64,000 bases of DNA from Waterburya agarophytonicola KI4 (GCF_020640915.1 NZ_JADWDC010000017.1:1-64000); one strand, 5' to 3'; shown: positions 36,601 to 45,157, counted from the stretch's first letter. Program-made: numbers and translations. The notes: a model not told the origin generated them from the sequence alone.

Positions 36601-38279
36601 CGGGAGATGTAACTTTAATTGTCCGTGATGGAGGGGGAGACTTAGGTAATGTGGATGTGGATAGCATTATTGGCGATAATATCAACTTAAGTACGTCACA
36701 AGGAACTGTTACTGTCGATGGTACTATTTCTGGGATTGATAATACTTCCGCTAGTACTATTATTCTCCAAGGAACGGAGGTTAATGTGGAAAATCCAGAA
36801 GAACAGCTTATTGGGGAGGATGTTAATGTCATTATCTCCGAATTAGATCCTGAAACGATCGCGCCTGAGTTTATTCCTAACTTCCCCAATATCGAAGTTC
36901 CAGAAGAAATAACTGCCCAAGAAAACGAGTCGGAAATTCCTCTTACCATTGCCAATAATGTGGCATTTGAAAGTCGTGCCAATGATGAAAATTATGCAGC
37001 AACTCTTTTACCCTTGATTGATGCGGATTTCTCTCGCAGTTATAACAATTACTACAATCGCACATCTGTATTTGGTAAAACATCTGGTGAAGATGGACTT
37101 CAAGTAGATTTGGCTCAAGTAAAACAAAATTTGAGCAATATTGAAGAATCTACAGGGGCAAAACCAGCCTTGGTTTATGTAGCATTTTTCCCTGCGGGAG
37201 TGGATGCCATTCAAGGACGCAACAGCAATATTTTACCCCAAGCCGACGATCGCCTGGAATTGATTACCGTCACCAAACAAGGACAGCCAATTCGCCAGCA
37301 AATAGAAGGGGTAACTAGGGCAGATGTGGATAAAGTTGCCCGTCGTTTTTCCCAAAGTATTTTTGACGAACGACCCGAAAAATACTTTTTGCCCCAAGCT
37401 CAACAGCTATATAAATGGTTAATCGAGCCAATTAAGACCGAATTAGATGCCCAAGAAATCAATAACTTAGTTTTCTTGATGGATAGTGGTTTGCGAACTG
37501 TTCCCGTGGCAGCATTACACGATGGCGATAAATATCTAATTCAAGAATATAGCGTTGGTTTAATGCCTAGCTTGAGCCTCACCGATACTCGTTACAAAAA
37601 CGTCAAAGATTTGGGGTTACTGGCAATGGGTTCAGAAACATTTCCTAGCGACTCTTCTCTATCACCTCTTCCCGCAGTACCGCTAGAAGTTGGTATCATT
37701 ACCGAACAACTTTGGTCGGGGGGTAGATCTTTCCTGGGGGAAAACTTTACTATTAAAAACCTACAACAGATGCAAGGCTCAGATCCTTTTGGAATCTTGC
37801 ATTTAGCGACTCATGCCGAGTTTACTCCAGGCACGCCCAAAAACTCTTATATTCAATTTAACGATCGCAAGTTAGAACTAGATAAAATTAGAGAACTGGG
37901 TTTGAGCAATCCTCAAGTAGAATTAATGGTTCTCAGTGCTTGCAAAACTGCCTTTGGCGATACTGATGTTGAATATGGCTTTGCAGGTTTGGCTCACCAA
38001 GCTGGTGTCAAGTCAGCATTGGGTAGTCTTTGGTATGTCAACGATCAGGGTACGCTTTCTATTATGTCTAAGTTCTATCAAGAACTAAAAGATGCCCCCA
38101 TCAAAGCCGAAGCACTACGTCGGGCGCAGGTAGCCATGATTGAAGAAACAGTGCGTCTAGAACCAGGAAAGCTGATTACCGAGACTCAAACCTTTGATTT
38201 ACCATCAAATATTGAAGTAGTAGACATGACTCATCCTCGTTATTGGAGTTCTTTTACAATTATTGGTAATCCCTGGTAA
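33621..38279 (+). CDS. Two-partner secretion exoprotein ending in a CHAT protease domain
   Basis: 1552 residues from the ATG at 33621 (an in-frame TTG lies 12 bases upstream). Signal peptide about 18-45, ending VLA-DP; TPS/filamentous-haemagglutinin N-terminal domain about 46-290 (DGQNLFHSFEQFGLS, NPAGIIFGAEAQL); a polymorphic beta-helix region; about seven FG-GAP-like repeats around 480-850 with the recurring LLIGAPENTSGDI.GAGQAFLF pattern; an Asp/Asn-rich stretch; and a CHAT caspase-like domain about 1180-1552. The catalytic dyad is His1398 (HLATHAEF) and Cys1441 (LSACKTAFG). It is a predicted secreted cysteine protease. Its TpsB partner is encoded divergently. Confidence 0.9.
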   Translation: MLSPTNRSIDFKHTDKFLLTSTKICQPLLLALSVLLVRQNHVLADPIVPNNDGTGTVINTDGNRIDIDGGSLSRDGQNLFHSFEQFGLSSEQIGNFMSNPDIRNILGRINGGDPSIINGLLQVTGGNSNLLLMNPAGIIFGAEAQLNVPGDFTASTATGIGFEDNGWFNAVGENSYQSLIGTPTQFAFDGANSGSIINNGELSLAEGNNLTLLGSNVINTGEITAPEGAVTLSAIPGSSSVRISQPGHLLSLDIEPPRDNDGNVLPFTAKDLPTLLTSAGEVDTGLTPNEDGSIAINNAGTSFIPEATMAIASGTINVSGIEGGEVNVIANEVGVLSGNIDASGTNAGGNVRIGGDYQGGGEIPNATHTIVDDNSTIAVDATDNGNGGSAIIWSDSLTRMTGGITARGGTNGGDGGLVEVSGKDLLVFTGTVDASSPLGQAGELLLDPKNITIGDPDSPLATLFNPNPEGQSGSLVGFAFSVATVGEDIVIGAPNYNSSDGVLSAGQAFLFDRNGQNPVIYDNPNAANSERGTFGISVAPAGAEQFLVGASRNTSSNGVTGVGQVFLFDKNSTAPLQVYDNPNIESTFPGSLNSGLIREQNFGVSVSAVGDNGVLVGAPAHTSGGIERAGQAFLLDRSNGNLLQTLDNPNPVNGGIFGFSVAEGGGNLLIGAPENTSGDITGAGQAFLFSTDGTQLLTLDNPNPRAGNSNFGNFGTSVAGVGNNLLVGAPENTSGDIVGAGQAFLFSSDGTQLLTLDNPNPDVSITSSLFGGFGTSVATAGDDLLIGAPENTVENVDSDIFGAGQAFLFSNDGSLLETLDNPNPSSGGGSFGNAIAGLNSDTVIIGATNNADAESGTSQAGEAFITRTGQPIFTQIETIENNSTFANNPGDSFAISSTTITNITNTGTDVTLQANNDIRITTEEIVIDNPEGDGGNLTLQAGRSVDVNSSIISDNGDITIIANETSNNGTQFDFRDPGVADITVSDDVLLNAGTGDVTLIVRDGGGDLGNVDVDSIIGDNINLSTSQGTVTVDGTISGIDNTSASTIILQGTEVNVENPEEQLIGEDVNVIISELDPETIAPEFIPNFPNIEVPEEITAQENESEIPLTIANNVAFESRANDENYAATLLPLIDADFSRSYNNYYNRTSVFGKTSGEDGLQVDLAQVKQNLSNIEESTGAKPALVYVAFFPAGVDAIQGRNSNILPQADDRLELITVTKQGQPIRQQIEGVTRADVDKVARRFSQSIFDERPEKYFLPQAQQLYKWLIEPIKTELDAQEINNLVFLMDSGLRTVPVAALHDGDKYLIQEYSVGLMPSLSLTDTRYKNVKDLGLLAMGSETFPSDSSLSPLPAVPLEVGIITEQLWSGGRSFLGENFTIKNLQQMQGSDPFGILHLATHAEFTPGTPKNSYIQFNDRKLELDKIRELGLSNPQVELMVLSACKTAFGDTDVEYGFAGLAHQAGVKSALGSLWYVNDQGTLSIMSKFYQELKDAPIKAEALRRAQVAMIEETVRLEPGKLITETQTFDLPSNIEVVDMTHPRYWSSFTIIGNPW

Positions 38280-38509
38280 CTCTTTGAGCATCAAGTATAA
38301 ATAGTTGACTTCAAAGAGATTTCAAAAAAAATTAAAAGCGATCGCATATTCGATTCTACTTCGATCTCCAGAATAGCGGCGATCGCAATTTCCACTTGTT
38401 CTATAAAAGTACCAGAAAGTTTTAGTAAGAAGGCTTTATATTTTGTAACTTATTAATATTCAACTTCTTTTGCTAAATTAATAAGTATATTATTGCTTCT
38501 AAAAAAAAC

Positions 38510-39157
38510 GTGGATTCATCTATAGCCGATCTAAGACAAAATTATACTCTGGCGGGATTATCGGAGACTGATGTAAAATCCGATCCGATCTCGCAATTTG
38601 GTACTTGGTTTCAACAAGCCCTAGATGCTGATTTGCTCGAACCCAATGCCATGACTTTGGCTACTGCTAGCGCCGATGGCAAACCTACCGCTAGAATTGT
38701 CTTGCTTAAAGCGGTGGATGAGAGGGGTTTTGTTTTTTATACTAATTACGAAAGTCAGAAAGGACAGCAGTTAATTGCCAACCCCTATGCAGCATTAGTT
38801 TTTCATTGGAACAAGCTAGAAAGACAGATTCGCATTGAAGGGACAGTTAGTAAGTTAGATAGGGAAGAATCAAGAGAGTACTTCCACAGTCGCCCTAAGG
38901 CTTCTCAGCTGGGGGCGTGGGCTTCAGATCAAAGTCGAGTAATTCCCAAGCGCGAGGTATTGGAAGAAAAATTAGCCAATCTGCAAACCAAATATGGCGA
39001 CGATCAAACTGTGCCTATTCCCCAACACTGGGGAGGATTTCGAGTAATTCCCCAACGTGTTGAATTTTGGCAAGGTCGTCCCAGTCGTCTTCACGATCGC
39101 TTAGTATACGATCTACAGCAAGATAATAGCTGGAAGATTAGTAGGCTGTCACCTTGA
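38510..39157 (+). CDS. pdxH: Pyridoxamine 5'-phosphate oxidase
   Basis: Makes pyridoxal phosphate from pyridoxamine or pyridoxine phosphate with FMN. Its 215 residues are standard. FMN-binding ARIVLLKAVDERGFVFYTNYESQKGQQL in part, FHWNKLERQIRIEG, the active-site RPKASQLGAWASDQS and the C-terminal VEFWQGRPSRLHDR..W...RLSP are diagnostic. The start is GTG at 38510, chosen because it gives the usual helical N-terminus; there is little ribosome-site evidence. Confidence 0.95.
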   Translation: MDSSIADLRQNYTLAGLSETDVKSDPISQFGTWFQQALDADLLEPNAMTLATASADGKPTARIVLLKAVDERGFVFYTNYESQKGQQLIANPYAALVFHWNKLERQIRIEGTVSKLDREESREYFHSRPKASQLGAWASDQSRVIPKREVLEEKLANLQTKYGDDQTVPIPQHWGGFRVIPQRVEFWQGRPSRLHDRLVYDLQQDNSWKISRLSP

Positions 39158-39350
39158 TTATTTAACGATCGCTCTTTGGATAGATTATATTCAACGGAAA
39201 ATATTGAATAATGATCGGTATATGGGCGGAAATAATCGCCAAAAACCATCTTCTCGAAACAGAATTGGCAGTTAAATTTAAGAGTTGGCGATTTCATGCC
39301 TATTTGTCAGTTGAATGCAAGTATAAAAACTATTTTAGGCGAGATATATT

Positions 39351-40124
39351 ATGGAAGAATCTAGAAAAGATAAAATAATTACTAATTTACAACAAGCCAA
39401 GCAAACAGGGCAATTGAAGACTGAAAACATTAGAGAAATTGTCAAATCTGCCGTGTCCGAAGCTGCATCTGAAGTTAAAGAAGGTAGAACGGAAATAACC
39501 AGTCTGGTGCAAGAAGCGATCGCAGCAGTAGTAGAAATTTTTCAAGATAAAAAGGGCGAAATCAAAGAAGAAGTTTCTGCTTCTATTGAAGGCGCGATCG
39601 AAGGTATAAGTAGTGTCAGAAGAGAAGCGATTTCTAGCACTCAATCACAAATTCAAACCCTAGAAGCACAAGTCGAACGAGAAGAAGTTGAATTAAAACA
39701 GGAAATAGACGGAGCATTACAAGAAATTCAAATAGAAAATAAAGATGATTCTGATAAAGTAAAAGCAGCTATTGCAGCAGCAATTAGTAACTTGGAAAAT
39801 AGCGAAGAAGTTGCTTTGTTGCAAAAACGTTATGCTCAACTAAAAGCTCAGTTAGCTATTGTTAAAGCAAATTTAGCAGGGAACTATGGCGAAAGTTATG
39901 GCAATGTCAATCAATATCTTGATGAGGCAAAAACTTGGTATGAAAAAGCCAAAGAAAACCCCGAAGTTTTTACGGGAAAAATAGAAGAAAGACAACAAGA
40001 ATTTGAATCTAAATTAGGAGAGACTGGAGCTGCGATCGCCAAGAAAGAAAAACAAGTTAAACAGCTTTTAAAAGAACTCTGGAAATCAGTCTCTGAAGTA
40101 TTTCGCGATCGCAAAGATTCTTAA
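39351..40124 (+). CDS. Helical coiled-coil protein of unknown function
   Basis: A 257-residue protein rich in Glu, Lys and Ala that is predicted to be almost wholly helical, with heptad patterns over most of its length (for example IQTLEAQVEREEVELKQEIDG). No signal peptide, membrane segment or enzyme motif. Similar Ala/Glu-rich helical proteins in cyanobacteria are often stress-related and sometimes mislabelled histidine kinase, but it has no kinase motif. It heads a run of small stress-type genes and is followed by a clear terminator. Confidence 0.7.
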   Translation: MEESRKDKIITNLQQAKQTGQLKTENIREIVKSAVSEAASEVKEGRTEITSLVQEAIAAVVEIFQDKKGEIKEEVSASIEGAIEGISSVRREAISSTQSQIQTLEAQVEREEVELKQEIDGALQEIQIENKDDSDKVKAAIAAAISNLENSEEVALLQKRYAQLKAQLAIVKANLAGNYGESYGNVNQYLDEAKTWYEKAKENPEVFTGKIEERQQEFESKLGETGAAIAKKEKQVKQLLKELWKSVSEVFRDRKDS

Positions 40125-40182
40125 GTACGAACTAACTAGTAGTAATTCACAACCAATTAAAAACTAACTAAAAATATAAAGC

Positions 40183-40219
40183 AAAACCTCCAAACAACAG
40201 CCAGGAGGTTTTATTTTTT
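40183..40219 (+). terminator. Rho-independent terminator
   Basis: AAAACCTCC (40183-40191) pairs with GGAGGTTTT (40204-40212) around a 12-base loop and is followed by ATTTTTTC. It ends the coiled-coil gene. The A-run on the other side lets it also serve the convergent yqaE-like gene. Confidence 0.85.
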
Positions 40220-40257
40220 CAAAAACAAGTAAGCAATATTCCATGCCCATTATTATC

Positions 40258-40434
40258 TTAAACGTTCGCTTCTTCTGCCTTTTTAGAAGCAATCCAAAGA
40301 GCATGAATAACTCCAGGCAACCAACCAAGCAAAGTTAATAAAATGTTAATTACTAAGGCTTGGCTAATTCCCATATTCATAAAAACGCCAAGGGGTGGAA
40401 GTAGAATTGAAGCGACAATATTAATAAGGCTCAT
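40258..40434 (-). CDS. YqaE/Pmp3-family small membrane protein
   Basis: A 58-residue gene: MSLINIVASILLPPLGVFM then a short loop, ILLTLLGWLPGVIHALWI and a charged tail KKAEEANV. Two hydrophobic helices with LPPLGV and LGWLPGVIHA are the hallmark of the UPF0057 (YqaE/Pmp3) family, stress-inducible plasma-membrane proteolipids involved in ion homeostasis in other organisms. It has its own promoter, because it is convergent with the coiled-coil gene and divergent from the holin-like gene. Confidence 0.88.
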   Translation of the reverse strand: MSLINIVASILLPPLGVFMNMGISQALVINILLTLLGWLPGVIHALWIASKKAEEANV

Positions 40435-40652
40435 TTTTTATACCTTTATCTATGTATTTAACCATCATATTATGGGAATTTATCCTGGAAATCTTCTATC
40501 TTCAGAAAGATAATTAATAAAAAGATTTGTTGCTTGTTAATTGATATATATCTTTTGTTAGAGGTATTTAACTACTCAAATATCTAATATCAGAGGTAAT
40601 AGATAATAGCAGTAGATTGCTAAATATTGAAAAAACTAGGAGAAATCGTCAT

Positions 40653-41042
40653 ATGTTGGGTACATTTTTAACCATCTTAGCCACTACACTCAGCCTACTT
40701 GTAGTTGATATTATATTTCCTGGAGTTAGCATAGCTAATTTCCCTGCTGCTTTGATAGCCGCTGCCAGTATTGGTATTATTAATGCAGGAGTCAAACCAG
40801 TGATTTCTCTACTATCTCTACCCCTAAATATTCTTACATTAGGTGGATTTTCTTTAATTATCAATGGTTTTTGTTTTTGGTTAGCTTCCCTTCTCGTACC
40901 AGGATTTAGAGTTGCAGGATTGATTGCCTTTCTCGTTGCACCTTTGATCTTATCTTCTACCAATACTTTGATTGGAAAATATTTCGGTGAAAAAGATTTA
41001 CTAACACTACCTCAAACTGAGAACAAAAAACTCGAACAATAG
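40653..41042 (+). CDS. Small membrane protein, phage-holin-4 superfamily type
   Basis: A 129-residue integral membrane protein with four helices. The pattern LGTFLTILATTLSLLVVDIIFPGV, GIINAGVKPVISLLSLPLNILTLG in part, and INGFCFWLASLLVPGF is that of the family (PF04020-like) found in many bacteria as a chromosomal, non-phage protein. An in-frame TTG 36 bases upstream is rejected in favour of the ATG because AGGAGAA is well spaced before it. Function is unknown; here it stands within stress-type genes. Confidence 0.8.
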   Translation: MLGTFLTILATTLSLLVVDIIFPGVSIANFPAALIAAASIGIINAGVKPVISLLSLPLNILTLGGFSLIINGFCFWLASLLVPGFRVAGLIAFLVAPLILSSTNTLIGKYFGEKDLLTLPQTENKKLEQ

Positions 41043-41133
41043 TGTAATTGTCTATCTTAAGACCAAAAATTAATGCAACTGTAGGTAGATAGAATTGCCG
41101 AAAAAACTTGAGATACTAAGAGCAATTAAAGAA

Positions 41134-41174
41134 TTGGCTTTAGGCAATCAACTCAAAAACTGTGCCTAAGCCAA
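41134..41174 (+). other. Long hairpin upstream of the YsnF/AvaK-like gene
   Basis: TTGGCTTTAGGC (41134-41145) pairs with GCCTAAGCCAA (41164-41174), leaving one bulged T and an 18-base loop. There is no T-run. A second palindrome, GAGGAGATCTCCTC, sits about 20 bases downstream. It may end the preceding gene or form part of a structured 5' leader. Confidence 0.45.
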
Positions 41175-41258
41175 CGCGGGCGGTCAACATCTAGAGGAGA
41201 TCTCCTCCAGATTACCCCGTTAAAAAACTAAATTAAGCACTAAAAGGAGAATTAAAGC

Positions 41259-42254
41259 ATGGTAAATACTGTAAATAATAATTCTATTCAATATAAACGC
41301 GCTGCTGGACTATACTACAGTCGGGATGAAGCAGAAAATGCCGTCCGCGCTCTCAAACACGCTGGTTATGACATGGATCGAGTTTCCGTCATTGCTAGAG
41401 ATGCAGACAAAGTAGCAGGACAAGAAACCACAGAAGAAGTAGGGAACAAAGCCGATGAAGGTGCAGCGACTGGTGCTTTGACTGGTGGTGCATTAGGCGG
41501 TATCACTGGCTTATTAGTCGGTTTGGGTACATTAGCAATTCCTGGTATTGGGCCAATTTTGTTGGCTGGTGCAGAAGCAACGGCGATCGCAACTACCTTA
41601 GCGGGTGCTGGAATTGGTGCTGCTGCGGGTGGTTTAATCGGTGCATTAATTGGCTTGGGTATTCCTGAGGAGAAAGCTAAAATATATAGCGATCGCGTTG
41701 GTAAAGGTAGCTTCCTCGTCATGGTAACAGGAACGGGAGTAGAAATAGACCGCGCTGGAACTATCATGCGCCAACACGGTGTAGAAGAATTTGATATCTA
41801 CGATATTCCTGGAGCAAAAGCTACTGCGGTAACTGACGTAGATGAAGATCTCAGAACTAGAGCCGATATAGACGACCGCGAAAAAATCAGACTATACGAA
41901 GAACGCTTGATGGTCAACAAGCAACGTGAAAAATCTGGTGAAGTTGCCATCGGCAAGCGAGTAGAAACAGAAACTGCGGCGGTAGCTATACCAGTTGAAA
42001 GGGAGCGCATTGTCATTGAACGCAGCGATGTAGTAGATGGTGGAGTGGTAACTCCAGGTACGGCAAACTTTGCCGATGCCGAAACAGTCCGCATGGAAGC
42101 CTATGAAGAAACCGCCGAAATCGAAAAGCAAGCCTTTGTGCGGGAAGAAGTAAACATTCGCAAAGAAGTAGAACGCGACACCGTAGAAGCAAGAGAAACG
42201 ATCCGTCGTGAAGAACTAGAAGTAGAAACAAACGACGACATAATTCAACGATAA
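41259..42254 (+). CDS. General stress protein with glycine zipper and YsnF/AvaK domain
   Basis: 331 residues. An N-terminal general-stress (YflT-like) domain about 12-60 (AAGLYYSRDEAENAVRALKHAGYDMDRVSVIAR in part); a Gly/Ala-rich membrane-inserting segment about 70-145 resembling a glycine zipper; then a DUF2382 (YsnF/AvaK) domain about 205-325 (IRLYEERLMVNKQREKSGEV, VERERIVIER, FVREEVNIRKEVERDT). AvaK is an akinete marker in Anabaena, and YsnF proteins mark stress responses elsewhere. AAGGAGAA precedes the ATG. The SDR gene follows 27 bases later. Confidence 0.82.
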   Translation: MVNTVNNNSIQYKRAAGLYYSRDEAENAVRALKHAGYDMDRVSVIARDADKVAGQETTEEVGNKADEGAATGALTGGALGGITGLLVGLGTLAIPGIGPILLAGAEATAIATTLAGAGIGAAAGGLIGALIGLGIPEEKAKIYSDRVGKGSFLVMVTGTGVEIDRAGTIMRQHGVEEFDIYDIPGAKATAVTDVDEDLRTRADIDDREKIRLYEERLMVNKQREKSGEVAIGKRVETETAAVAIPVERERIVIERSDVVDGGVVTPGTANFADAETVRMEAYEETAEIEKQAFVREEVNIRKEVERDTVEARETIRREELEVETNDDIIQR

Positions 42255-42281
42255 ATATAGGAAAGCAACTTAGAAATAAGC

Positions 42282-43082
42282 ATGGATTTTGGAATTAAAG
42301 ATAAGGTAGCAGTAATTACTGGTGGCGATTCGGGAATGGGTAAGGCTACTGCTAAATTACTAGCTGCTGAAGGGGTAAAAATTGCCCTCATCGATAAAAC
42401 AACGGAGGAACTAAAAGCAACCGCCGAAGAAATAAGTAAAATTGGTGAAGCAATTCCAGTTACGGCAGATCTGAGAAACTTGGCGGAGGTTGAAGCAGCC
42501 AAAAGAACTATCCTTGATCGCTTTGGTACAGTCCATATTTTAGTTAACTGCGCTGGTATCACTGGTGCAACCAAAGAGTTTCTCAAGTTAACTGACGAAG
42601 ATTGGTACGAAACCATCGATGTTGATTTTATGTCTGCGGTGCGCGTCTGTCGGGCTTTTATTCCCTCCATGCAGCAGGAAGGGTGGGGCAGAATTGTTCT
42701 CATCGGTTCGGAAGATGCAGTCCAACCCTATACCGACGAAATGCCCTATTGTGCTGCTAAAGCGGGAGTACTTAACCTAACCAAGAATCTATCCAAGGCA
42801 TATGCCAAAGACGGTATTTTGGTTAACTCCGTATCTCCTGCCTATATTGCCACCCCCATGACTGATGCCATGATGGAGAAGCGGGCAAAAGAAAAAGGAA
42901 TCAGTTTTGACAAGGCGATCGAAACATTCTTAGATGAAAAACGTCCCCATCTAGAATTGCACCGTCGGGGTAAAGCACAAGAAGTCGCTGCGGTAATTGC
43001 CTTTCTTTGTTCTCAACATTCTAGCTTTGTCGTTGGTGCAAACTATCGAGTTGATGGTGGCTCAGTTGCCACTGTTGGATAA
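42282..43082 (+). CDS. Short-chain dehydrogenase/reductase
   Basis: A 266-residue classical SDR. Cofactor motif TGGDSGMGKA (14-23), structural NCAG, catalytic Ser in VLIGSEDA and catalytic Tyr/Lys in PYCAAKAG. The C-terminus VVGANYRVDGGSVATVG is typical of FabG-like family members. The substrate cannot be inferred. It is 27 bases after the YsnF/AvaK-like gene and 31 bases before the BON lipoprotein gene, so the three are probably one transcript. Confidence 0.9.
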   Translation: MDFGIKDKVAVITGGDSGMGKATAKLLAAEGVKIALIDKTTEELKATAEEISKIGEAIPVTADLRNLAEVEAAKRTILDRFGTVHILVNCAGITGATKEFLKLTDEDWYETIDVDFMSAVRVCRAFIPSMQQEGWGRIVLIGSEDAVQPYTDEMPYCAAKAGVLNLTKNLSKAYAKDGILVNSVSPAYIATPMTDAMMEKRAKEKGISFDKAIETFLDEKRPHLELHRRGKAQEVAAVIAFLCSQHSSFVVGANYRVDGGSVATVG

Positions 43083-43113
43083 ACAATTAATCAATAACAA
43101 TTTGGAGAAAATA

Positions 43114-43572
43114 ATGAATAAGTTAACAGGACTTCTATTAGGTAGTGCCTTACTTTTTGGTGCGGTAGGTTGTGATGTATCTCGTACTAGTGCCGATGCT
43201 CCCACAGATGTAAAAGATGGTGCGGTGGTCGAAAATCCTGGTGAAGTAGAAGAAACACTAGAAGATGCTACTAGCGAAGTTCGTCAAGATCAGTTGAGTT
43301 CTGATATTCGCGCCAGAGAGGAGCGTAATGACGTTTTAGGCGACCAGGGAGTTAGAGACGATTCCGACCTTGAAAGCGAGATTAGAGCTAAGTTAGAGGC
43401 AAATATTCCTCGTGCCAAGCTAACTGTCGATGCAGAAGATGGTAATGTTGCGATCGTGGGTACTGTTCCCAGCGAAAAAGAATATGAAAGTATTTTACCC
43501 CTAGCTCAAGAAATCCTAGGAGTTAACGAGGTCAATATGGAAGTAGAAATCATACCTTCTACCGAATCATAA
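43114..43572 (+). CDS. BON-domain lipoprotein
   Basis: A 152-residue exported lipoprotein. The signal MNKLTGLLLGSALLFGAVGC ends in a lipobox with Cys20. An acidic linker (residues 30-85) leads to a BON domain about 90-148 (DLESEIRAKLEANIPRAKL in part, VDAEDGNVAIVGTVPSEKEY), a fold that binds membranes or polysaccharide in OsmY-type stress proteins. The ATG at 43114 with TTGGAGAA upstream is chosen over a longer open frame that overlaps the SDR gene. Confidence 0.87.
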   Translation: MNKLTGLLLGSALLFGAVGCDVSRTSADAPTDVKDGAVVENPGEVEETLEDATSEVRQDQLSSDIRAREERNDVLGDQGVRDDSDLESEIRAKLEANIPRAKLTVDAEDGNVAIVGTVPSEKEYESILPLAQEILGVNEVNMEVEIIPSTES

Positions 43573-43601
43573 CTGATAAGTTTTAACAACTTAAAGTTAA
43601 G

Positions 43602-43630
43602 AGGGCTGCTTACACCAGCCCTTTGTTTAT
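43602..43630 (+). terminator. Rho-independent terminator after the BON gene
   Basis: AGGGCTG (43602-43608) pairs with CAGCCCT (43616-43622) around a 7-base loop and is followed by TTGTTT. It closes the YsnF/SDR/BON unit. Confidence 0.8.
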
Positions 43631-43658
43631 ATCGAAAACTACCCTTTATTTATAAAAA

Positions 43659-44174
43659 ATGTTTGAAAATCCTTTCCTTAGTACTATAGTTTTGGGAACT
43701 ATTGCCTATGTCGCTATAATTTTTATGCTGCGAATATCGGGCAAACGTACCCTTTCAAAATGGAATTCTTTTGATTTTGTGGTAACTATTGCCTTTGGTT
43801 CGATTCTTTCCAGCATTTTATTATCCACCAAAGATTCATTTGGTACAGGAATTCTTGCTTTTGCTCTATTGGTATTATTTCAATACATTCTTAGTTGGGT
43901 TTCTGTTCGTTATTCTTTAGTACAAAAATTAGTCAAAGCCGAACCTGCATTGCTACTCTACAAAGGGCAAATAAAAGACGAAGTACTCAAACGAGAAAGA
44001 GTAGCCGAAGGAGAAATTTTAGCAGCATTACGGGCTAGTGGAGTGAGTGCAATTGAAGATGCCGACGCAGTTGTTTTAGAGACAGACGGTAGCTTTAGCG
44101 TAATTACTAATTTGAATCATAGTACTGCTTCAGCACTCAAAGATGTCAAAGAGTTCGATCGCGTTAACTTGTAG
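43659..44174 (+). CDS. YetF/DUF421-family membrane protein
   Basis: 171 residues: three N-terminal helices (about 8-27, 40-57, 62-82) and a cytoplasmic domain. The family block RISGKRTLSKWNSFDFVVTIAFGS (in part RISGKRTL and FDFVVTIAFGSIL) and the later LLLYKGQI...RERVAEGEILAALRASG identify YetF/DUF421. Molecular function is not established. Confidence 0.87.
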   Translation: MFENPFLSTIVLGTIAYVAIIFMLRISGKRTLSKWNSFDFVVTIAFGSILSSILLSTKDSFGTGILAFALLVLFQYILSWVSVRYSLVQKLVKAEPALLLYKGQIKDEVLKRERVAEGEILAALRASGVSAIEDADAVVLETDGSFSVITNLNHSTASALKDVKEFDRVNL

Positions 44175-44238
44175 AAAATGTAATCATAATAAATAGCTCG
44201 TTTAATTTTCAAAAATATTCACTTTAACCATCAATTCA

Positions 44239-44949
44239 ATGAACCTTTGGCTATATTATCTTTTTACTTTTTTTACGATAATTCTCTTGCGTTATTTTTT
44301 ACTAGCTGGAGGGACATATTGGCTGTTTTATTTTGATGCAAATAAACCTTTTGTCGCACAATCTTCTAGTATTAAAAGTTCTCGCCGAAACCTGATCAAA
44401 AAAGATATTACTTTGTCTATTGCAGCTACTGTGGCAACTGCTATTTGCGCTGCCCTGGTAATGACAATTTATGATTCTGGTGCGACTCGTTTATATAATT
44501 CGATGGAAGACTATGGCATAGGCTATTTAATAATTAGCTTCTTGGGGGTAATTTTACTCCAAGATACTTGTTATTACTTTTTTCACCGAGGATTTCATCA
44601 TCCTTTATTTTATAATTGGCTACATCGAGGACATCATCGTTCCAAAGATCCCACACCCTGGACGTCTTTCGCCCTAGATTTTCCCGAAGCACTAATCCAA
44701 GGATTATTTTTGGTAACAATAGTTTTTATAATCCCCCTTCATTTCGCTGTTTTAGCATTATGGCTGTTAACTATGACTATTTGGTCATTAGTTACTCATC
44801 TTGGCTTTGAATTATTTCCTAACTTTCCCCATCATTGGCTAGGAAAATGGTTTATTAGTTCGGATCATCATTCTCTACATCATCATCGTTATACCAAACA
44901 CTATGGGTTGTATTTTACTGTTTGGGATCGTTTATTAGGTACTAACTAA
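44239..44949 (+). CDS. Sterol desaturase/fatty acid hydroxylase family protein
   Basis: A 236-residue membrane di-iron enzyme with at least four hydrophobic helices and the family's histidine clusters: HRGFHHPLFY, HRGHHRS, and SSDHHSLHHHRYTKHYG. These would coordinate two irons for hydroxylation of a lipid or carotenoid-like substrate. The C-terminus TVWDRLLGT is typical. The substrate is unknown. It is the last gene of the stress-type run and 65 bases after yetF. Confidence 0.88.
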   Translation: MNLWLYYLFTFFTIILLRYFLLAGGTYWLFYFDANKPFVAQSSSIKSSRRNLIKKDITLSIAATVATAICAALVMTIYDSGATRLYNSMEDYGIGYLIISFLGVILLQDTCYYFFHRGFHHPLFYNWLHRGHHRSKDPTPWTSFALDFPEALIQGLFLVTIVFIIPLHFAVLALWLLTMTIWSLVTHLGFELFPNFPHHWLGKWFISSDHHSLHHHRYTKHYGLYFTVWDRLLGTN

Positions 44950-45157
44950 AAAGTTATTCAAAATTGCCACTATTTTTTGATAGCGATCGCTTGGCAGATA
45001 TTGTCAAAATTTACTGACATTTTTGACTGTCAGATTGCAATTCAACTCTGCATTTTTATAGTAATATTATGAAGCTGTAAAATCACCAAACAATTTACTG
45101 TCAGGTATTTCAGGTTGCTGTTAGTAATTGATCGCTCTTATTTTTAGAGGTATAAAC

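Noticed and set aside
40653-41042. Prophage remnant because of a holin-like protein
   Set aside because: The family is widespread as a chromosomal membrane protein, and there are no other phage genes nearby.
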